The notes under the pieces: generated by a model
Told to the model about the DNA's origin: nothing
The model's input: the letters and a program-made list of their open reading frames with translations, nothing else
The model's database searches: none
Translations under genes and position numbers: made by a program
In this document: in pieces, positions 59,517-64,000 of the stretch
Position numbering within the stretch: position 1 is the first letter of the stretch
How the letters are laid out: each line of letters starts with the position of its first letter
NCBI RefSeq assembly: GCF_004365355.1
Contig: NZ_SODP01000002.1
Span: forward strand, 1,483,838-1,547,837
Origin: Kribbella pratensis
Lineage (GTDB): Bacteria; Actinomycetota; Actinomycetes; Propionibacteriales; Kribbellaceae
DNA: 64,000 bases
Direction of reading: 5' to 3'

Positions 59517-59683
59517 TTTCAGGAGTACAAAGGAAGCACAAAGGACTTTCGGGTCCGGTAGAGATTGCACGGCAACCAGGCACCCACGCGGCGACCAGCC
59601 CATCCCAAACGGGCAGCGCGACCCAGGCCAGTCCTGTGGCGGCAAACCGGTGCACGCATGGTAACCAGGGTGTTGTGCCAGCG

Positions 59684-59709
59684 ACGGCGTTCTCAATCGA
59701 GAACGCCGT
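59684..59709. terminator. Bidirectional hairpin between the HAD and Fic-like genes
   Basis: ACGGCGTTCTC (59684-59694) and GAGAACGCCGT (59699-59709) form a perfect 11-bp stem with loop AATC, 13 bp past the Fic-like stop. It probably ends the minus-strand transcript. Confidence 0.7.
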
Positions 59710-59721
59710 CCGCATGTGAGC

Positions 59722-60495
59722 TCAGGACACGAGCGGGGACAGCTCGGCACCTTTTGTCACGACTTCGCAGGACCGCAGCAACCAATCACGAACTCCGGTC
59801 AATCCTTGCACTGCGTAGTCGGTCAGGCCGCTCGCATACGATGCCTGCAACACATAGTGACCACCTTCGGGTACCGTCACCGCGACCGGGTCGATGCCTC
59901 GGGCAACCAATAGGCAGCGTTCGGCGGCCCGGGCAACCAGTCCGTTCGCGCTCGGGAACGGGCGGAGAACCGCGAGCTCGGCGTGCACGATCGCGGCCAC
60001 GACCAGCCCGGGCGCCTTGGTCGGGCGGGTCAGGTTCTGCGCGAGAGCGCTCAACCGCTCCCACATCTCGTCCGCGCCCGGCGCCGGCGGCAGCCCGGGG
60101 ATGTCGTCGGGCACCGGCTCCCGACTGGTCCGAAGATGGCCCAACTGGTCCTCGTCGCTCAGATCGGCCGCGGCCAACTGGTGCAGTCTGGTCCAGACCT
60201 GCACCGGCGCCTTGTCCAGCTGCGGCGCGAGTGCCATCAGTTCACCGGTCAGCCGGACCGCGCCGGAGGCCAGCCCGTCGGCAGCGCCCTGGCGTACCTC
60301 GTCCGGTGTCGACGTACTGCCGGCCAGGGCGGCGGACGCGTGGGCGCCGCGCAGCAGAGCCTCGGCTGTCATGTCCGAACCGACCCGGCGCAACCCCCGG
60401 TCCCGGAGCAGTACGTCGACCGCATCCCGGGCCGCAGCCGCCGCCGACCCGACCCCCTCCAGCCCAGCCAACGGCTCGAACACATCAGTACTCAT
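59722..60495 (-). CDS. Fic-like protein with a degenerate active site
   Basis: 257 residues, helical. The region AELAVLRPFPSANGLVARAA aligns with the Fic motif HPFxDGNGRxxR, but the catalytic His is Arg and GNGR is ANGL, so AMP transfer by the usual mechanism is unlikely. The protein belongs to a conserved actinobacterial family next to the HAD-IB gene, often labelled oxidoreductase without support. ATG at 60495 has no Shine-Dalgarno; TAGGCT ends 6 nt upstream. Function unknown. Confidence 0.7.
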   Translation of the reverse strand: MSTDVFEPLAGLEGVGSAAAAARDAVDVLLRDRGLRRVGSDMTAEALLRGAHASAALAGSTSTPDEVRQGAADGLASGAVRLTGELMALAPQLDKAPVQVWTRLHQLAAADLSDEDQLGHLRTSREPVPDDIPGLPPAPGADEMWERLSALAQNLTRPTKAPGLVVAAIVHAELAVLRPFPSANGLVARAAERCLLVARGIDPVAVTVPEGGHYVLQASYASGLTDYAVQGLTGVRDWLLRSCEVVTKGAELSPLVS

Positions 60496-60501
60496 GCGTG
60501 C

Positions 60502-60511
60502 AGCCTAGGAT
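60502..60511. promoter_or_regulatory. Shared divergent -10 element of the Fic-like and glycosyltransferase genes
   Basis: AGCCTAGGAT reads TAGGAT on the plus strand (60506-60511, 8 nt before the ATG at 60520) and TAGGCT on the minus strand (60502-60507, 6 nt before the ATG at 60495). The two starts are only 24 bp apart, so both promoters must use overlapping DNA. Confidence 0.5.
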
Positions 60512-60519
60512 GACGTCGT

Positions 60520-62742
60520 ATGGCGCTCGGCACCGTCCCCAGGTTCAGCATTGTGGTCCCCTGCCATGCCTCGCGGGCGTGGTTGCGGCCGTGCTTGGAC
60601 TCTGTGCTGAGCCAGTCGTTCACCGACTTCGAGGTGATCGGCGTCGACGACGCGGACCCGGACGGCTCCGGCCGGATCCTGGACGAGTACGCCGCGGCCG
60701 ACCCGCGGGTCCGGGCGCTGCACCTGGACGAGAACATCGGGCTCGGGCTGACCCGGAACGCCGGGCTGAAGGAGTGCCGCGGCGAGTACGTGCTGTTCCT
60801 GGACGCCGATGACACCTACACGCCGGGCTCGCTGGACGCGATCGCCACCCGGATCGACAACACCAACCAGCCGGACATCGTGCTGTTCGGCTACGAGCGG
60901 ATCTTCTGGGACGGGCGGGTGGTCGCGAGCCAGCGCCAGGAGGCGTTCGCGCGGGAGGGGGCCGGGGTGTTCACCGCGGCCGAGCGGCCGATCTTCCTGA
61001 CCTTCCTCGAGGTGGTCTGGAACAAGGCGTACCGGCGGGAGTTCCTCACCCGGCACAGCTTCGCGTTCACCTCCGGCTTCTACGAGGACGCGCCCTGGAC
61101 GTACTCGACGATGCTGACCGCCGAGCGGATCGCCACCCTGGACCGGGTCGTCGTGCACTACCGGCAGCACCGGACCGGCGGCAACATCCACGCCACCAGC
61201 GGGCGCCGCCAGTGGGACATCTTCGACCAGTACGACCGGGTGCACGCGTTCATCCAGTCCGACCCTGACCTGGCCGGCTGGCGCCGGTTCGCGTTCGACC
61301 GGTCGCTGGACCACATCGTCGCCGTACTCGCGAAGCCGGAGCGGATCGACCCCGACGACCGGGCCGAGTTCTTCCACGCGGCCCACGCGTTCGCCAAGCG
61401 CTGGAAGCCCGAGGGCTACACCACGGACCGGACGGCGCGCGGATTCAAGCGCTGGTTGCTGATCCACGACGACTACGCGACCTACTCGACGCTGAAGCTC
61501 AGCTCGCGGATGCTGCACGGCCAGAGTCCGCGCAAGACGGTCCGCAAGATGCTGCGCCGCAGCAAGCTCGACCCGAACCTGGCCGCGTACACGGCGTACT
61601 GGTTCAAGCAGTACGCCTGCAACCCGCGGGCGATCTACGAGAAGGCGGCCGAGCTCGCGCCGCACATCCGCGGGGTCTGGGTGGTCGACAACGATCACCT
61701 GAGCGCGATCCCGGAGGGCGTCGAGTACGTCGTCGCGGACTCCCCGGCGTACGAGAAGCTGCTCAGCAAGGCGACGTACTTCATCAGCAACATGAACTGG
61801 CCGAAGGAGGTCGAGAAGCGCGAAGGCCAGATCCACCTGCAGACCCAGCACGGTACGCCGCTGAAGACCATGGGCACCGATCTGCGCAACTTCCCGCAGG
61901 CGGCGAAGGACCTCGACCTCGAGGAGCTGATGCGCCAGGTCGACCGCTGGGACTTCAACCTCTCCTCGAACCGGTACTCCTCGGAGATCTGGGAGCGCAC
62001 CTACCCGGCGTACTTCGAGGAGCTCGAGTACGGCTATCCGCGCAACGACCGCCTGCTCACCGCGACCCTCGACGACGTCCGGGCGATCCGGGCCGAGCTG
62101 GGCTTCGACGACTCGCACCTGGTCATCCTCTACGCGCCGACCTTCCGCGACGGGGTCGACTCGGTCCGCCTGCCGACCGGGTTGAAGGACCTCGGCGGGA
62201 CCGGTCTCCAGCTCGACCCGGGCCAGCTGGCCGGCGCGGCCGGCGACCACGGCCGGGTGCTCGTGCGGACGCACTATTCGTTGTCCACGGCACCGGAATC
62301 GCACGACGGCAAGGTGCTCGACGTGTCCCGGCATCCGCGGGTCGAGGACCTGCTGCTGGCCGCCGACGTACTGATCTCGGACTACTCGTCGATCACCTTC
62401 GACTACGCGAACCTCGACCGGCCGATCATGCTGCACGTCGAGGACCAGGGGTTCTACAACAGCCGGCGCGGGACGTACTTCGACGTCGCCGACTTCCCGC
62501 CCGGGGTGGTGACGCGATCGTCCGACGAGCTGTTCGCCGCGTTGCGGAACGGCACCTTCGCGACGCCGGAGGCGGCCAAGCACCGGCACCTCTACCGGGA
62601 GAAGTTCTGCGAGTTCGACGACGGCCAGGCGGCCGAGCGCGTCGTACGGCGGGTCTTCCTGGGCGAGACCGACGTCCCCGCGATCGTGCCATTGGCCGAC
62701 CGGTCACCGGCGCCCTCGGCGTACTTCGTGCATAATGGCTGA
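60520..62742 (+). CDS. Bifunctional GT2 glycosyltransferase / CDP-glycerol glycerophosphotransferase
   Basis: 740 residues. Residues 1-230 are a GT2 domain: FSIVVPCHASRAWLRPCLDS, NIGLGLTRNAGL, and the DxD-type FLDADDTYTPGS. Residues ~350-730 match the TagF/TarF-type polyol-phosphate transferase: QTQHGTPLKTMG and ISDYSSITFDYANL with the conserved His and Asp. The fusion probably adds a sugar and polymerises glycerol-phosphate units in a teichoic-acid-like wall polymer at the inner membrane face. The start is defined by the shared leaderless promoter. Confidence 0.88.
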   Translation: MALGTVPRFSIVVPCHASRAWLRPCLDSVLSQSFTDFEVIGVDDADPDGSGRILDEYAAADPRVRALHLDENIGLGLTRNAGLKECRGEYVLFLDADDTYTPGSLDAIATRIDNTNQPDIVLFGYERIFWDGRVVASQRQEAFAREGAGVFTAAERPIFLTFLEVVWNKAYRREFLTRHSFAFTSGFYEDAPWTYSTMLTAERIATLDRVVVHYRQHRTGGNIHATSGRRQWDIFDQYDRVHAFIQSDPDLAGWRRFAFDRSLDHIVAVLAKPERIDPDDRAEFFHAAHAFAKRWKPEGYTTDRTARGFKRWLLIHDDYATYSTLKLSSRMLHGQSPRKTVRKMLRRSKLDPNLAAYTAYWFKQYACNPRAIYEKAAELAPHIRGVWVVDNDHLSAIPEGVEYVVADSPAYEKLLSKATYFISNMNWPKEVEKREGQIHLQTQHGTPLKTMGTDLRNFPQAAKDLDLEELMRQVDRWDFNLSSNRYSSEIWERTYPAYFEELEYGYPRNDRLLTATLDDVRAIRAELGFDDSHLVILYAPTFRDGVDSVRLPTGLKDLGGTGLQLDPGQLAGAAGDHGRVLVRTHYSLSTAPESHDGKVLDVSRHPRVEDLLLAADVLISDYSSITFDYANLDRPIMLHVEDQGFYNSRRGTYFDVADFPPGVVTRSSDELFAALRNGTFATPEAAKHRHLYREKFCEFDDGQAAERVVRRVFLGETDVPAIVPLADRSPAPSAYFVHNG
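62731..62736 (+). promoter_or_regulatory. Putative leaderless -10 (CATAAT) for the argS leader peptide
   Basis: CATAAT ends 7 nt before the ATG at 62744 and lies inside the last codons of the glycosyltransferase gene. It is the closest match to TATAAT among the leaderless candidates in this window. Confidence 0.45.
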
Positions 62743-62743
62743 C

Positions 62744-62815
62744 ATGTCGATCAGCCTGAAGCCGTCCCACGCCCTGCGCGTGAGCTTCAGCCTGCGACGA
62801 CGACGCACTGTCTGA
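62744..62815 (+). CDS. Arginine-rich leader peptide upstream of argS
   Basis: A 23-codon ORF starting 2 bp after the glycosyltransferase stop and ending 44 bp before argS. It contains five Arg codons; four are consecutive (CGA CGA CGA CGC) near the end, followed by Thr-Val-stop. The ATG lies 7 nt after CATAAT with no Shine-Dalgarno. CTGAAGC/GCTTCAG and inner CACGC/GCGTG form a hairpin inside the first half. GACGCACTG, overlapping the last Arg codon, can pair with CAGTCGCGTC near 62832, one base bulged. This is the layout of a ribosome-mediated attenuator sensing charged tRNA(Arg). No homologous example is claimed. Confidence 0.55.
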   Translation: MSISLKPSHALRVSFSLRRRRTV

Positions 62816-62859
62816 ACACCCCAGCCTGTTCCAGTCGCGTCTCTTCGAAGGACCCTGTT

Positions 62860-64000
62860 ATGTCCGCAGTTCTGCCTGTCCTTGCCACCAGACTGTCCGC
62901 TGCCGCCGAGGCCGCCTTCGGCACGCCCTACGACCCGGAGTTGCGGGCGGCCACCAAGCCCGAGTTCGGCCACTACCAGAGCAATCTGGCCCTGCGGATC
63001 GGCAACTCGCTCAAACAGCCGCCGCGGGATGTCGCGGCACGCCTGCTGCAAGAGCTGAACCTCGACGACCTCTGCGAACAGCCAACCATCGCCGGGCCCG
63101 GATTCATCAACCTGACGCTGCTGCAGTCCACCCTGGCCAAGGCTGTCAACGAGCCGGAATCCTTTACCAGCAACGGGCAACGGGTCGTCGTCGACTATTC
63201 GCAGCCGAACGTCGCGAAGCAGATGCACGTCGGCCATCTCCGGTCGACGGTGATCGGCGACGCACTGTGCAACGTGCTGACGTACGTCGGGTACGAGGTG
63301 ATCCGGCAGAACCACGTCGGCGACTGGGGAACGCAGTACGGGATGATGATCGAGCAGCTGCTCGAGGAGGGCGGGACCGCGGAATCCCTTGATCTGGAGG
63401 GATTGCAGCACCTGTACGAGCGGAGCCGGAAACACTTCGATGCTGATGGCAACTTCGCCGACAAGGCCAGGCTGCGGGTCGTCAAGCTACAGTCCGGCGA
63501 TCCGGAGACCCTCGCCGGCTGGCAACACATGGTCGACGTCTCCCTGGACGACTTCGAGAAGGTCTACGCCCTACTCGGATCGAACCTCGCAAGAGAAGAC
63601 GTAGTCGGTGAAAGCGCCTACAACGACGGCCTCCCACAGGTCGTCGCCGACCTCGATCACCAGGGCCTCCTGACCGAGTCCGACGGCGCCATGTGCGCCT
63701 TCCTCCCCGGATTTCTTGGCCGCGACGGCAGTCCGCTCCCTGTGATCGTCCGGAAGTCCGACAGCGGATTCGGCTACAGCGCAACCGATCTGGCCGCGAT
63801 CAGACACCGGATCAACACCCTCCACGCCGACCGGATCGTGTACGTCGTGGACCACCGGCAGGCGCTGCACTTCGACATGATCTTCACGCTGGCCCGAGCG
63901 GCCGGCTGGCTGCCGGAGACCGTGCCGGCCGAGCACGTGGAGTTCGGCACCGTCCTCGGGCCGAACGGAAAGCCCTTCAAAACGAGAGCCGGCGGCACGG
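62860..64000 (+). CDS. argS: Arginyl-tRNA synthetase (partial, cut by the window end)
   Basis: The first 380 codons are present. The N-terminal additional domain (KPEFGHYQSNLALRIGNSLK, then AGPGFINLTLL) is followed by the Rossmann core with the HIGH-like signature HVGHLRST (about H123). VDYSQPNVAKQMHVGH and QNHVGDWGTQYGMMIEQLLE are class Ia ArgRS landmarks, and the last residues (GKPFKTRAGG) are entering the KMSK-equivalent loop. AAGGA lies 7 nt before the ATG. The N-terminal domain resembles the E. coli/Streptomyces ArgS type. In some actinobacteria argS and lysA form an operon; the next gene is outside the window. Confidence 0.93.
   Translation, partial: MSAVLPVLATRLSAAAEAAFGTPYDPELRAATKPEFGHYQSNLALRIGNSLKQPPRDVAARLLQELNLDDLCEQPTIAGPGFINLTLLQSTLAKAVNEPESFTSNGQRVVVDYSQPNVAKQMHVGHLRSTVIGDALCNVLTYVGYEVIRQNHVGDWGTQYGMMIEQLLEEGGTAESLDLEGLQHLYERSRKHFDADGNFADKARLRVVKLQSGDPETLAGWQHMVDVSLDDFEKVYALLGSNLAREDVVGESAYNDGLPQVVADLDHQGLLTESDGAMCAFLPGFLGRDGSPLPVIVRKSDSGFGYSATDLAAIRHRINTLHADRIVYVVDHRQALHFDMIFTLARAAGWLPETVPAEHVEFGTVLGPNGKPFKTRAGGT

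Noticed and set aside
1..64000. tRNA, rRNA, insertion sequences, prophage or CRISPR
   Set aside because: Looked for in the gaps on both strands; no transposase, integrase, cloverleaf-like or rRNA sequence was recognised. A tRNAscan and Infernal run would be decisive for small RNAs.

Overview
The window is high-GC actinobacterial chromosomal DNA. Gene content, codon style and order point to the Nocardioidales and best fit Kribbella or a close relative; this is inferred from gene content, as there is no rRNA marker. The backbone resembles a neighbourhood shared by many actinobacteria: an MFS/dTMP-kinase-type gene, topA, the H+-pyrophosphatase hppA, a BldG-type STAS protein, a DEAD/DEAH helicase with DUF1998, a tad pilus locus, and HAD-IB and Fic-like genes. 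Accessory carbohydrate, signalling and regulatory genes sit between these anchors.

Region by region. 1-3.2 kb: end of an MFS gene, then a divergent aminotransferase/MocR-regulator pair and a 50-codon antitoxin-like tail. 3.2-9.3 kb: GH2 beta-galactosidase, a Fur-family regulator and topA. 9.5-15 kb: a hydrolase-fold protein that has lost its catalytic Ser and His, divergent from a large secreted GH31 enzyme. 15-22.7 kb: a methyltransferase, two tandem GGDEF paralogues, an LLM oxidoreductase, a NUDIX hydrolase and a cytochrome P450. 22.9-27.2 kb: a DUF2785 protein, a two-gene ABC exporter and a DUF4142-sortase fusion. 27.2-34.2 kb: hppA, bldG, helicase, a small membrane protein and a secreted beta-trefoil protein. 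34.7-40.3 kb: a five-gene sugar-type ABC operon ending in a PHP-domain metallohydrolase. 40.4-41.1 kb: a decayed ~190-bp repeat. 41.2-48.6 kb: NYN-domain protein, response regulator and the tad operon (ssd, tadA, tadB, tadC, DUF4244 pilin, tadE, TadE-like), all on the minus strand. 48.7-58.3 kb: three secreted GH18 chitinases, an SGNH hydrolase, a LysR/MFS divergent pair, a YbaK-type deacylase and a TrmB/LuxR regulator coupled to one chitinase. 58.6-64 kb: HAD-IB hydrolase, Fic-like protein, a GT2/CDP-glycerol transferase fusion, and argS (cut by the window end) preceded by an arginine-rich leader peptide.

The most unusual signals are these. (1) Consecutive tad genes carry in-frame 18-bp (hexapeptide), 21-bp and 48-bp repeat expansions, and a 78-bp duplication lies at the tadB/tadC junction. 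(2) A 23-codon ORF with four consecutive Arg codons lies just upstream of argS. (3) Several genes share a TANNNT-N6..8-start arrangement that suggests leaderless transcription, and one divergent pair shares its -10 bases. (4) An 11-bp phased repeat array lies upstream of the orphan response regulator. No rRNA, tRNA, insertion sequence or CRISPR array was found.
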